A DNA stretch of 64,000 nucleotides from Clitoria ternatea (Eukaryota > Streptophyta > Magnoliopsida > Fabales > Fabaceae). Of this stretch, positions 46,817 through 59,240 are shown one piece after another; position 1 is the first letter of the stretch; every line of letters starts with the position of its first letter. The position numbers were made by a program, and so were the translations under genes. The DNA lies in assembly GCA_037962975.1 (NCBI GenBank), contig CM075675.1, positions 6,086,001-6,150,000 on the forward strand, in the 5' to 3' direction. Under the pieces are notes generated by a model. The model saw nothing but the letters and a program-made list of their open reading frames with translations. It made no database searches and was not told the origin of the DNA.

Positions 46817-47150
46817 ACAGGCCTACAATGATAGAACCAATAAACTCATGTGTAGAGTGACAACAGACTCAATCATAAGTAATCACAACAAACTTAATAT
46901 CTATAAGAAGTTGCAACATACTCATGGTGAGACAGACTCAACCATTAGTAATCACAGTAAACTTAAAATACATATATAAGTGGTTGCAACATACTTATGG
47001 TAACAAGGACATTAACAGACTCAGGTAGGATCAATTAGAACAAATTATATATGTATTAACTACAATAGACTTATGGTTACAATTACAACAGACTTAGATA
47101 GTAGAATAGCAACAGTCCTAACAGACTCAATAAAATTGGTAGATTCCCCA
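46020..47150. repeat. Irregular minisatellite-like block, core ACAACAGACTYA
   Basis: The words ACAGACTTA or ACAGACTCA recur about every 30-80 bases on the + strand (for example 46434, 46691, 46863, 46933, 47014, 47090, 47119), often next to GTAATCACA or TTGCAACATACTTATGG. The block is strongly A-rich on one strand and non-coding. Confidence 0.65.
46774..46816. repeat. (TA)n(CA)n compound microsatellite
   Basis: A run of TA passing into CA inside the ACAGACT block. Confidence 0.95.
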
Positions 47151-47751
47151 TCAGTTACAGTCTGTCCACATAATTTTCATTGCAAATTTCAGCCTATCTA
47201 TCTTAATGTTATTCTTCTCCCAACAACAAATATATTATTCACTAAATTATCATCAATTAATCAATTTTATCACCATTATTAAAGTAACCACAATATGGCT
47301 CAATGTCATTCAATACGCAGACTCAAATACTTAGACTTAGATACATAATATGCACACACCTACAACATACACCAGAATCAAATTCACACACAAACACATA
47401 ACTGTATATATTATACTTCACAGCTTAGTTTTGTACACTTAATTTACCATACTCTGTATTAAACATTCATTATCAAATTAAATTAAGTATTCAAGTAGAT
47501 ACACTAGAAATGCAAAATTCATCAAGAATCATAATTGCAAACACATAATCTTTGCTCTTTCTTGGCATTAGCTCCCTACTTGGCGCTTCCCTCCTAGGTA
47601 TTTGTGATCTTTGTCATTGATTACTAAAATTGACAATAACAAGGGTGAGTGTTAAAAATCATTAAATAACATAACCTTATGTATCTAGCTACTCTGCCTC
47701 AAATCTATTTACTCATTCAATCAAGATAATCCAATAATATACAAAATCATT

Positions 47752-47795
<44 letters not shown>

Positions 47796-49180
47796 ATCAA
47801 TGACACTCGGTCATATAAAAATCACCACAAGCCACTTAAGTTATCCATAATCTTATACATATCAATACAGTTTCATTTAATTCCAAATACATCATTAAAT
47901 CAATAATCACCACCTTCATCATACATCATTAAATTCAAATCATGCAACGCACGACTAACTCTCATTCAAAGTATATTATACTCGCTAGTAACCGGATACT
48001 GAAAGGATCAGCCTCCAGATGAGGTCCTACTTGACACCCCATGGACCTGACTTGGTCCACTAAGTGCTACTTGACAATAACCTCAACCACTAGGTTTTGC
48101 TTGACCATTGGGTAGCTTAATTGGATCCAACTTGACCATAGGAGCCAAAAACAATGGGCGAAATATACCGTTCAGCTGTTCCAACTACACAATCATATAT
48201 ATTCAACTTAAATTCTCTTTTTCTTTAATAATTTGCATGAAGGCCTTATTTTAAATAAAAAGGACGACCATACAGACCTGGCCCAATAATATAATCGTAT
48301 ATTATCAAACAACCATTAAAGTATCAATTTCAAATAAAAGGACGGCCACACAGATCTGACCTGCATATTAACACATAATCTCAATCAAATTCCTCACAGC
48401 TATAAAACATGATCAATATAATAATCATGAATCATCATGTGGACTTAATCTCATGCACCACATAATAACTATTATAAGTCATAGACTTTTAAAATCATTA
48501 CTCATCATTTCATCAATTGGAAACTCACTCCTATATTCATCAGTCATATTATAATTCCTTTTTTGAACTTTAATTGGAGTCAATACCCAAATTCTAATTA
48601 ATTAAGACCTTGGACACCCCCTTACCTGGATTCTAAGCTTCTGCTAGTTCCTCTTGGTGTCGGTTATGTCTAATAAGTATAATTCAACAAGACCACGAAT
48701 CTAATTAGTGTTCATATTAGGAAACCATATACATAAGGCTAGGTCTGCCTGAAAGTCTGGGTCTGCGTATCCAAGTTTGGGTTTGCCTCAAAGCCAACAC
48801 CCATAATACGAAACAACTCCAAAACTTATTTTTAAAACTTCCAAAGCTTACCTGGACCATTTTCAGTTGTGGTTCTATGTCCCAATGACTTCTAGAAACT
48901 CGATTCGCTACCTATGGGTACTGAACAAAGAACCGTTAGCTATTTACCAACACCCACTGTGTAAAACTTCATTTCCAAAGTCTATATGCCAAAAATTCAT
49001 GGAAAACTGGAACCCTCATGCTTAACATCATTTTTATTCTAAAGAATGAAGCATGGAAAATGAAAATTGAAACCACCATATGACCACCTCACCTCCACGA
49101 TCATAATGCTACCCTTGATTTCGAATTTCAGCAATAATGTCAGCCTCTATCAAGCCATGCAATATGCGACCATGCTTTGA
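47151..49180. other. Non-coding, LTR-like AT-rich sequence
   Basis: No ORF supported. It contains a TA run and a diverged duplication around AAAAGGACGACCATACAGAC (48259-48279) and AAAGGACGGCCACACAGATC (48336-48356), which has the look of plant LTR sequence. It may be the LTR or leader of the gypsy fragment that follows, or an unrelated element. Confidence 0.35.
47754..47789. repeat. (TA)n microsatellite
   Basis: About 18 TA units. Confidence 0.95.
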
Positions 49181-49199
49181 TTTCACATTCTGTCCCTAA

Positions 49200-51610
49200 G
49201 GAAAACAAAATGTTTAACTTTGATTACTACGCTCCACTCAACACAAGGCCAACTAGATCCTTAGAGAAATTTGTTTACCAGGGTTCATCATGTACAATAT
49301 GAAGAAACCAGTGCCAATCAAGAGGGCCGACAATTTGATGTAGGAATTCATTAGAAATCCGTAAGACATGGATCTTCTCTTGCTTCTTCCTTTAGATCTA
49401 ACCTTTCTCCACCTTGTACAAGTTAAAACGCATGTGGATCTGAATTTTTAGGTGGCTGGCTGAATGCTTCATGTACAGAATATGAAAGGAATTGATATGG
49501 AAACCAAGGAAAAGGGCCTAAGGAACCAAGATCTAAGAAGGAAATAAAATGTAGAAAGACGAGAGATAAAATGTGAGACGTCACTCTCTATGACTAGAGA
49601 GATAAGTCAATTGAGGTTCACCACCTTTGGGAGAGATTCCAAAGGATAAGAACAAGAGCTAAGCACTCCAAAGGTTTTAGAGAGAGGTTACACTCTATCT
49701 CACTAGAAATTCTTAAATGATACTTAAGTTATGTATTTACACATCAGATGGATATACTCCCTAGAAAATTTGGAATTGGTTTGGGTAAACTTGTAAAAGT
49801 TTCACCCAAGGCCCCCAAAATCCAAAAATACATAGCCCAAAATTGTCCCAAAGCAAGTATATACCTATACGAGGCCCAAAAGTGGCCCAAAATGAAAATT
49901 ATGGTCATGCAAGGCTCAAACTAAAAACATGAAATCTTAAACCTAATTATTTCTAAACAAATGTATGAAATCGTAAAATATTTATAAAATAAAAGTGGAG
50001 GCCCAAATGAGGCTTAATGGGCTAAGTCCTCATCACAATCCCTACAAGTATTATGAGTTCCATAAGTAGTCTGACCATGTAATGAATAAGTGCAGGAAAT
50101 TAAAGGATGCAATTGAAGGTTGATGGCTTTATAGGGGGTAGAGTCTTCAAAACATCTAAGAAGAGTTATTCAAGGATGATCATGTTCATTCAGGTTAAGC
50201 TGGACAATAAACTATTCTGAGATTGAGTCCAAACCTCACCCATCATGTACTTTAACGACAACTATGGCCCAACCATTCCAAAATACGACAATGTAGTGGT
50301 AATCGAGGTCATTATAACCAACAAAAACATAAGGAAATTGCTAGTTGACCAGGGAAGTTCATGTAATGTTATCTTTTATGGATATTTTAAGAGAATGAAA
50401 CTAACTAATATGAATTTACAACCATTTACCCAAGACTTGAGAATGTTCAATGACGTGAAGTAGCCTACCAAAGACTACCTCAATACAATAATCACCTTTG
50501 AGGGTGATCCCGGTGCAAGAATCCTGAAAATAAGAATCCCGGTGGTTGATGACAAGTCTCCATTCAACATAATCTTGGGAAGAGTAACATTGAATGCAAT
50601 GGGAGCAATTGTATCTACCCTACATTTGCTTATCAAATTTATTAATAATAGTAACAAGGTTTCATCAGTTTAAGGTGATTAGCACATGGCCCAATATATT
50701 TCTATATTTCGAGCTTGCAAATGGTGAAAGAGGAAGTAACCATGAAGAAAAGAAAGTTGAACGGCGGGGGCACGTTGGTTGGCTTTGATAGCATGATAGA
50801 TTTGGACCCTATGGAGGAGTTGAAGATTGATTCTATGAATCCCTCTAAGCTTACACTGGAGGAAGGTTCCAAAACCACCATGCTTGGAAATATCCTAAAA
50901 AATATGATGATCAGTGACAAGCTTGATGTCGATATAGAGAAGAGGATGGTTGCACTTCTTCGGGAATATAAGCAGCTCTTTGCCTAAATTGCAACTGATA
51001 TGCCAGGTACTAACCCTAATTTTTGTTACCATAAGTTGATAGTGTACCTTAGGATGAGGCCAGTGGCCTAATAGAAGAGACATCTAGGCCCAAAAAATTA
51101 GAAGATAACTTGTGAGAAAATAAATGAGCCTTAAAAAGCGAGGTTCATCCATGAAATCCAATATTCATCATGGGTTGTGATGGTCAAGATGGCCTATAGG
51201 AAATGGAGGATGTGTACAAATTATGTTAATTTGAATCGGTGTGTTCTAAAAGATCCTTACCCATTTCCCAGTATTGATCGTATGGTCGATGAGATATTAA
51301 TTCTTCTCATTCATGGATGCTTATTCCAACTATAACCAAATTTTGATGTAGGAAGATGAGGAGGGGACTACTTTAATTAATGACAAGGGTATACTTTGCT
51401 ACACCATCATGCTCTTTGGTTTGAAAAATGTTATACATACCAACAAATGATCAATAAAGTTTTTGAAGGAATACATACCAAGTTAGTTAAGGTATATATG
51501 GACGATGTCATTGCTAAGACTACTTCATGAGGAGACCACATCACCAACCTCAAAAAAATCTTTGAAAGATAAAAAAAACGTATAACATGAACTCAATCCT
51601 CTAAAGTAAT
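49200..51610 (+). pseudogene. Decayed Tat-like gypsy gag-pol on + strand, interrupted
   Basis: Same protein family as A and B. Recognisable parts: gag FDYYAPLNTR (49220-49250), the knuckle region KYYEFH (50045-50062), the pre-protease segment NDNYGPTIP (50254-50280), protease DQGSSCNVIF (50347-50376), and RT with the VYMDDV box near 51492-51510. It ends after the RT thumb near 51610. Stops and frameshifts are frequent, for example TAG in the knuckle and at 50461. A 700-bp insertion (49335-50034) splits the gag. No LTR or PBS is identified at either side. Confidence 0.8.
49335..50034. mobile_element. 700-bp insertion in gypsy gag, solo-LTR-like
   Basis: The gag frame stops at GACAAT (49329-49334) and resumes at AATCCCTAC (50037 on). 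The insert is flanked by ACAAT on both sides (49330-49334, 50035-50039). Its tips are TTGATGTAGGA and TCCTCATC; shifted one base they read TGATG...CATCA, as LTR ends do. No ORF inside. A solo LTR or small non-autonomous LTR element is most likely. Confidence 0.65.
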
Positions 51611-52653
51611 AATTTTATATTGATCTACAATTTTAAGCTATCGACATTATTAAAATCACTAGTCCCGTATAGGAAAAATTATTCAATAATTTTTTTAAAA
51701 AAGTTAAGAAATACTATAACTCACATTGGTGTAAGTTAATATTTATTTATTTTTTTATCATAAGTTAATCTTAATTTTATATAAATAGATATATAAAAGT
51801 AAAGCAAAACAAAATTCCAACCTTCTTCCTTTATCAATTCCACAATATGAAAGGGCAACAGCAAACTGTTCTTGATTATGACATTTTATCAACCGAAGAA
51901 AAGAAATTAACCGAAAAATTTTACAGGCTTAATTAAAAACCTATTTAGTTATAACCAGCTTGGCATCATCTCCATGGTCAATTTTTAACTGTTGCGTCGA
52001 GTGATAGCGTCACTTTCTATTGAATAAAATTATCCAAAATCAAATTCTAATCCTGCCACTTCTTTATTCATACAACATCTAACAGAATAATCGGTCTACA
52101 ACTTATAATAAAATAAAGTTCTTAGTTTAGATGTTAATCAGTTTATATCCCAACAGGAATATAAAATGCATATGTGTGATAATTCCAAAGAAAGAGGTAG
52201 CTTGACGAAAGCTAGCAAATAATAGCATAGACCAAAACTTTTAGACATTTAATAGACACAGAATTGGTTTGTGTTTACACCATTTTATATTGAGTATTAA
52301 CCTTTAGAGTCCTTGACTTCCAAGGTAGCCCCTTGTCCATACGAAAACCCATTCTATTGCTATTCTTTGCATTTGCCGGCGGTTCATTTTTGCTACATAA
52401 TTTCTTGCCTTATTGGAGCCTATTTATGCTTTGCCCTTTTTTGTTTTCTCCTAATTCTAACTTCAAAGCATTCCTACGTATTCTCCCATATCCAAGAAAT
52501 GCACTTGAAACAATACTGTTGTTTCCTCTTAGATGAAGGGCAAAAAAATATACAGTATGGTTTTCTTTAAACTTATCTCATGGCTACAAATTTATGACTT
52601 TGTGTTATTAATTTTACTTTTCATGTTTTTTCTTCCTTAATTTGTTTATCTAG
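51611..52653. other. Upstream region/intron before the kinase gene
   Basis: Between the gypsy remnant and the first visible kinase exon. I looked for an exon with an MG..CC type N-terminus, as in PTI1-like kinases, and did not find one. The end (TTTATCTAG) is a good splice acceptor, so intron sequence must lie just before 52654. Confidence 0.5.
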
Positions 52654-55039
52654 GAACTCCAACAATAAGAGCAATAGGGACTACCCATGGGAAATGTACA
52701 CACTGAAGGAATTGCTTCGTGCAACAAACAACTTTCATCAAGATAATAAGATTGGAGAGGGTGGATTTGGAAGTGTTTACTTTGGTAGAACAAGTAAAGG
52801 CGTTCAGGCAATACATTAGTACTCTATTTGAATTTATTGTTTCTCATAAAGTTTAAGTGTGTATTTCAATGACAGATTTACATGGCTTTCTAACATAAAA
52901 ACTACTCTAAAAAGTGTTAAGCTAAACACCTATTTATTTTCTCATAATACTTAATCAATTAAAGTTTATCAAGAGAACTAATTTATGAATGGTGAACAAT
53001 TAACACATATTCAATTTTAAATAATAATAAAATGAATATCGATTAAAGTTTATATTCTCTTAATTTCCTCATCTTTTCGTTTTGAATTCTCTTACTAGAT
53101 AGGATTGATCCAATCTCCATTAAACACACGACACAAAGTATAGTACATTTGTTTCATGCACAAATACAATATTGCGTATGACTAAAACTGGAACTTGCAG
53201 ATTGCAGTGAAGCGGTTGAAGACAATGACTGCAAAGGCCGAGATGGAATTTGCAGTTGAAGTGGAAGTATTGGGAAGGGTGAGGCATAAGAATTTGTTGG
53301 GATTGAGGGGATTCTATGCAGGAGGAGATGAAAGGTTGATTGTTTATGATTACATGCCTAACCATAGCTTGCTCACACATTTGCATGGTCCACTCTCTAA
53401 GGAATGTCATTTAGATTGGCCTAGAAGAATGAGCATAGCAATTGGAGCAGCTGAAGGTTTAGCGTAAGTCTACATTCCCCTCTATACAAGTATTCATGGT
53501 TTTAAATTGAGATTGCATTGTGATATGCAGAATTGGATACTAATACAGGTAATGCTACCAAAGGGGTGATTGTAATTCTGCGGTAGAAAAATGCTCAACA
53601 TTACAGTTAATTGCTGAAGTTCCCTAAAAAATGTTTTTATTACCTTTATCAGGATACTTAATTAATGGGTGAATGATTAAATAAATTATTAGTTATATTA
53701 ACTCATCATAAATTAAAAAGTTTGAAATATATACATTAGTTAATATAATTAACTAGTTGAATCCATCATAGTACTGATTTAACTAATAAGACAATTGGTT
53801 CAACTAATTTAAGTCATTAGTAGGTTAGTTTGATAATAAATTTGACCAGATCAAACCACCGGTTCTCGACTATAAAATATTAATACTATTAATGTAATGC
53901 TTTTTAATTTAATTAAAAATGATTAGTTTAAATAATATATATTTAATTTCCTTAAAATAAAGTCTCAAGTTTAAACATTATAAAAAAGAAAAAATCATCA
54001 TTAAGAAATGATCACCATAAAGTGAATGTTCACCCTCAATATATGATTGCCTCTACGCATATACTGTAGTTTAACAAAATACCTCTTGATGTTACATAAA
54101 CTTTGGTAATTCTATAATTAGTGCAATTATTATAATATTACAGCCACAGTTTAAAACCACGAGGAATTAATGGATGTTTGTATATTATTATATTGTTTTA
54201 AATATAAGTAAGTTTTAATAGAATTTATTGTTGTTATAATATTAATGAAGTTATATATTTTTTAATATTATTAGATATTTTTTCATTAAATATATTTTTA
54301 TAAGATAACTATTGTTTTATGTAATAAATAATATTAGAGATGTTATAAAATATTATATTAAATATTTAATAGTATTAATATAAATAATTATTTTCAATTA
54401 TTATTCTTAATACTTATGAAAATAATTACTTTTGTTTATAGGAATATTTCTATTTGAAAATATTTCATGTATTAATCATTAAGGTTGACATGTTTCATGT
54501 TTAAATTATTGAACTTTGTCAATCTATTTCCTTGGACAAGCTATTTGCACCATGAGTCAACACCCCACATCATACACAGAGATATAAAGGCAAGCAATGT
54601 TCTTCTAGACCCTGAATTTGAAGCTAAGGTTGCTGATTTTGGTTTTGCAAAGCTGGTACCCGATGGTGTAACACATCTTACTACAAAGGTTAAAGGCACC
54701 TTAGGATATTTGGCACCAGAATACGCCATGTGGGGGAAGGTTTCCGAGAGTTGTGACGTTTATAGCTTTGGGATTTTGCTTCTGGAAATGATTAGTGCAA
54801 AGAAACCAATTGAGAAATTCCCAGGAGGAGTGAAAAGGGACATTGTTCAATGGGTCACACCATATGTTAACAAGGGTCTCTTCAATAATATCGCAGATCC
54901 AAAGTTGAAGGGAAAATTTGATTTGGAGCAATTGAAAAATGTGGTCACAGTGGCTCTTAGATGCACCGATACTAGCGCCGATAAGAGGCCTAGCATGATA
55001 CAAGTGGTGGATTGGCTCAAGGTTGGTGTTGACACTTAA
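52654..55039 (+). CDS. PTI1-like protein kinase (At3g15890-like), first exon not found
   Basis: Three exons join in frame: 52654-52807, 53201-53463 and 54541-55039, giving about 304 residues. They cover a nearly complete Ser/Thr kinase domain: Gly-rich loop GEGGFGSVYFG (exon at 52654), catalytic Lys in IAVKRLK (residue about 55), HRDIKASN (about 151-158), DFG (171-173), the activation segment THLTTKVKGTLGYLAPEY and DVYSFGILLLE. The sequence resembles cytosolic or membrane-attached receptor-like kinases of the PTI1-like group, which relay signals from receptor kinases. All catalytic residues are present, so it is not a dead kinase. It ends ...DWLKVGVDT. The visible part begins inside a codon after a splice acceptor, so at least one 5' exon, usually carrying an acylation motif, is missing from view. 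The first intron appears to use a GC donor. Substrate unknown. Confidence 0.85.
52808..52809 (+). other. Probable GC splice donor
   Basis: TTCAG|GCAATA at 52807/52808. Using it keeps KGVQ-IAVK, the spacing usual in this kinase group. A GT six bases upstream would remove two residues (VQ) but also keep the frame. Confidence 0.6.
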
Positions 55040-56872
55040 GAGATTCTAATTTTGAGTAACAAGAATATCGGGGAAGAAGAAAATGACAAAAGTGTTACGA
55101 AACTATGAGCAGATTGGAATGAACAAATCCAAGGATAGAGATTCCAAGTGATATGTATAAAGTAACATTAATTTGTTTTATTATTTTGTTTTGTACGTGT
55201 GAAATGGGACATTTATTATATTTGAGAAGTTTAAGGTATCTTATCGGCCATGACTTTGTAGATGTTATTCTGTGAATGTATGTGTGTAGCTACCTGTTAA
55301 ATCATACGACCGACTAGCTAGGTTCTTCTAGAGTATATATTAATGTTAGGGGCTATATAATTATTATTTACTTTTATTCTACTGGATCTTCTTGAATTTT
55401 TTTTTATTTGATGTTTTATTGAGAATAAGATAAACATGAATCTATGCATATTTTTATTTAAACCACTAGGTTGATTTAGTGGTGAGTTTGAATAGCTGAC
55501 TTAGGGTTTTAGGTTGAAATGTTTCTATTTTTAAAATGACATTTTTATTTAGAGTAAATAATAACATTACCTTAAAGTAGCTTTTAAAAATACTACTCTA
55601 ATCTCTAAAATTTTTCTTAACTATCATCGAAAAACTATATTTATAAAATTAGACACACTATTAAATTGATGAAAATATTGGTTCATAGGAGATTAGTTAA
55701 ATTAGTATAATTAAATATATATTTTAATAACATATAATATTAAAAAAATAAATTAATATGTATTTATAAAAGATCAAGTTAAATTTTATGAATCAATTAA
55801 AATTATACACATCGTGTAAAACAAATTCATGATAAACTAGTCGTTAAGTTATCTATTTGTTTTGTTTGAGTAGAGTTCAAATCTCACCTTAACCATAACA
55901 AAATTTAGCAAAAAGAATTTTAAATTAATATACCCTTTGCTTCTACTTCAAATTTTAAAGCAACAAATATAAATTTGTATTGTTTTATAAAAATTAACAA
56001 CATTAATTATATTTTTCACGATTATATTTTTTATTATTATTACTAAAACGAAGTAAATCCACAATGTGTTTTATTTTTGTCGCCATACACGGTGTTGTGA
56101 CTGAGGTATACTTTTTTACCCTTAATTTCTGTTTTGTTTTGTAGTATAAAAAAGAATTTCTTATTTTCTTTCCTGATTCAAAGATGTGGCTTGAGCTTCA
56201 TGCAATGTGGGCCAGAGATATAATAGCTTGTTGTAATAGGATCAATTGGGCCTCAGGGTGATCAAAGGAAAGGTTTGCTTTGACATTGAGTTTTGACCCA
56301 AAAGAGTCTCCTGAAAATCAAGAGGACGAGAGGGAACTTTATTTATTATTTTGGGCAAATGGTAAACAGAAGTTATTTTTTAAATAAAATAAGTAATAGT
56401 AACAGAAGTTTTCTTAATTTTTTCATTAATAAATTAGCAACTTTTTGTTCTTTTTTCGGAAGAAGAGGGCATTCGAATGATTTCATCCAACACGAATAGA
56501 TTCTCTATGCTGAATTGATTACTACACGAAATCTGAACCACTAAATGTGAATAAATAATTATCACGTACTAATATTTTTTTATTTAATAAATGACAAATT
56601 TAATATTTGGATTGTCAAATTTTCAGTTCATCATGTACAATAATAATTTAAAATTGATTATTTCATACTGCGCGCGTCAAACTCTAGAACATCTCAAATG
56701 AAGTGAAAGAAGCCAAGTATTCTATACCAAATGCATGCTTGATAATTTCATGCATGTTTATTAACTATAAACATTAATCCTCTTCGACACAACTAAAAAC
56801 AACTTTCAAACATTTTTGAATCCACGTACGTACATGGTAATGCACTAAATTAAAGGTTTTTGAATAATATAT
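55040..56872. other. 3' flank of the kinase gene and AT-rich intergenic DNA
   Basis: Contains the kinase 3' UTR; no exact AATAAA stands out. No further gene or repeat recognised. Confidence 0.45.
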
Positions 56873-57058
56873 ATGAGTGGGGACGAAGAAGCCAATATGC
56901 CATGGAGGTGGCAACAGCTTTATCATCTCAAATCCCAACGTGAATGTTGTTTAGTCAAAATAGGGGAAACTCTAGTCATCCTATACATTGCTTTCATAGC
57001 CATTGTTATAGGAAACACCCCTAAGAAATTATTAGAAGAGAAGAATAAAACTTTTTAG
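56873..57058 (+). CDS. Possible small membrane protein, 61 aa
   Basis: ATG-initiated ORF with a polar N-terminus (residues 1-33), one hydrophobic segment (about 34-48, ETLVILYIAFIAIVIG) and a Lys/Glu-rich tail. I do not recognise it. Length and isolation in AT-rich DNA mean it may be a chance ORF. Confidence 0.2.
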   Translation: MSGDEEANMPWRWQQLYHLKSQRECCLVKIGETLVILYIAFIAIVIGNTPKKLLEEKNKTF

Positions 57059-57106
57059 ACATTATAATAATAATATTTGAAATTAAAGCAATTTAACATA
57101 CTAGTG

Positions 57107-57107
<1 letters not shown>

Positions 57108-57152
<45 letters not shown>
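57108..57152. repeat. (TA)n microsatellite
   Basis: About 22 TA units. Confidence 0.95.
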
Positions 57153-57156
<4 letters not shown>

Positions 57157-57582
57157 TTACATATAAGATTAATCATATTAGTTGAATAATACTTCTTATG
57201 AAATTGTATTTCAACAACTGATTAGTTATAAAAAAATACACTTAACTATACAAAGCTTTTAAATATATATTTGATTTTCGACTGAGGTTAGCAAAATGTG
57301 ATTGATTATAAATAAGTTTTATTTATTGGTCGAATAAAGTTGAATGGTATTTTTAAAGACTTGTAGAATGATGAACATGATTATTGGATAGTTTCTAATA
57401 AAACTTTGTTTATGGAATTATTAAATGGATAAAATTTGCTTTGCGAAAAGAATCAACTGCCATTTTCTTTCTACTCAGCTAGTTTCAACCACGTTTGAAC
57501 TTTCCACTAAACAAACACTAAATGCTCTGTGAAAAGCATTTGCACCTGCATCTTATGAAACAAACAATTACATTAAACAAAA

Positions 57583-57583
<1 letters not shown>

Positions 57584-57625
<42 letters not shown>
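57584..57625. repeat. (TA)n microsatellite
   Basis: About 21 TA units. Confidence 0.95.
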
Positions 57626-57628
<3 letters not shown>

Positions 57629-59240
57629 GAAAAACCACAGAAAGTGTGGCTCCGTGACTGTCTCTATCTGTGTGTATATATATAGTGTGTATTATTATGT
57701 ATAAGAGAAAGAGAGGGAGAAGGGTACGTACGTAGTAGTAGGCACAGAGAAGCTAGGAGAAGAAGATGGAGCCGGCCTAAGAAGGGTAGGTCGTAGAAAT
57801 AAAGTGAGAGAGAGAGAGAGAGAGAAAGAAAGAATCTTCTGAAATGGCATTTATTAATTTACTTGTCATTCTGTGTTTCTATAGCTAACGGTTTTAGAAA
57901 TGCAAGCAAACAGTGAAGCAGAGAGGAAAGAAACAACAAAAGTGAAGGATTGGGAAAAGAGATTGTTTTAGTTTAGATTTGTACATATGTGTATTATGTG
58001 TATGGGATGCATGGGTCTGAGGATGATGGCATACATAGAGAGTACAGAGTTTTGCAGCTTTATGGCAAACTAGAAAGGGAGAGATGAGATGGGATATAGC
58101 AGTCACGAGTTGCTGCTGCTGCTGCTATGCTAATAGGGATGGATCAAAACCCGAAATTCATGTAGATTCAGTCACTATAATAACACCTTGTCCATGCAAC
58201 ACAATTTGATGTAACTTGTCGGGAGGCTTAAAGCATGCCTTGCATTAACTAAAACTTTTCTTTCTCATTCTTAACCCATCAACCTTTGGATCATCCTTAT
58301 AAAATTCGGATCCATTGATATATGGTAATTAGCTCAGTTATCAGATTAGTTATATATTCTAATTAACAATGGTATGATCTGTTGAATAGGTGATGTGATT
58401 GAATGGATTGGTACTAGTTTCACCTATTAAATTATTAAGCTGATTGGTTAATTAAGTAATTATATTAATAAAATTATATTTTTTACTATACAATGCACTC
58501 ATCAATTCAATCAATAATTTATTAATCCAATTATAAATTCGTATACTTTCACCAAATTGATGATAAATCCAGTTTTAATAATACTAGCACTAATCCTTTA
58601 ATTTAACTTTAATCTTGAATTTTATAAAATATTGGGCATTTCATAATTATAAGGTGTAATTAATTAAATTATTAAGAAAAAGACATTTATTACACCATAA
58701 AATAGTTAAATTGTACAAAATGAATTGTTTAGTATACCATAAATAGTTAATATATTTTTATATGTTGAAACAAAATCATTTAAATTTCTGTATTTTATAT
58801 AATGAAACGGAGGTTATATTTATTTTTCTAACATCATGGACTACGTTCAGAATTTTATATAAAAAAACCATATGAGGTTGCAGAAAAAATTTTGAGTAAC
58901 ATGCTCTACAACAAATACAAAGAAGTACCATGACTAAAACATAGAATACGGTGAGATTATCTTCTGTGATACAAAGAATAAATGTAGTTAAAAAATACAA
59001 AGCAACCTAGAGATAATTGTATATATAAAGATGGATTGGTTCTTAGTCATAGTGTGGACCCACTTATATAAAGTACCATTAATGAATGATATGCATACTA
59101 TGCATGCTTTCTCTCACTACAGAGCTTATCATTAGTAATGCCAGCTATAAATGTGAACGAGCAAAGCTAGAGTGACTCATGACTACATATAAGACTGTAA
59201 TATACACTGTACAAAAATCTCTGTATAGATTTTACGATAA
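57626..59240. other. Intergenic DNA with GA tract, no gene resolved
   Basis: The stretch 57640-58140 is less AT-rich, with a GA run (57805-57824) and a CTG run (58111-58126), and resembles a plant 5' UTR or promoter. No ORF or recognised small RNA follows. I checked by eye for common conserved plant microRNA sequences and saw none. Confidence 0.4.
57805..57824. repeat. (GA)n tract
   Basis: About 10 GA units, then AAAGAAAGAA. Confidence 0.95.

Noticed and set aside
52313..52570. Overlapping hydrophobic ORFs as the kinase first exon
   Set aside because: They do not end in a splice donor in the phase needed for 52654 and lack the expected N-terminal features.
55440..55920. A SINE, from box-A-like and box-B-like words (TTTAGTGGTGAG, AGTTCAAATCTCACC)
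   Set aside because: The two boxes are about 400 bases apart instead of 30-60 and no target duplication or tail was found.
57626..58140. A microRNA precursor or 5' UTR
   Set aside because: No conserved plant microRNA sequence and no long foldback seen by eye; no ORF follows.
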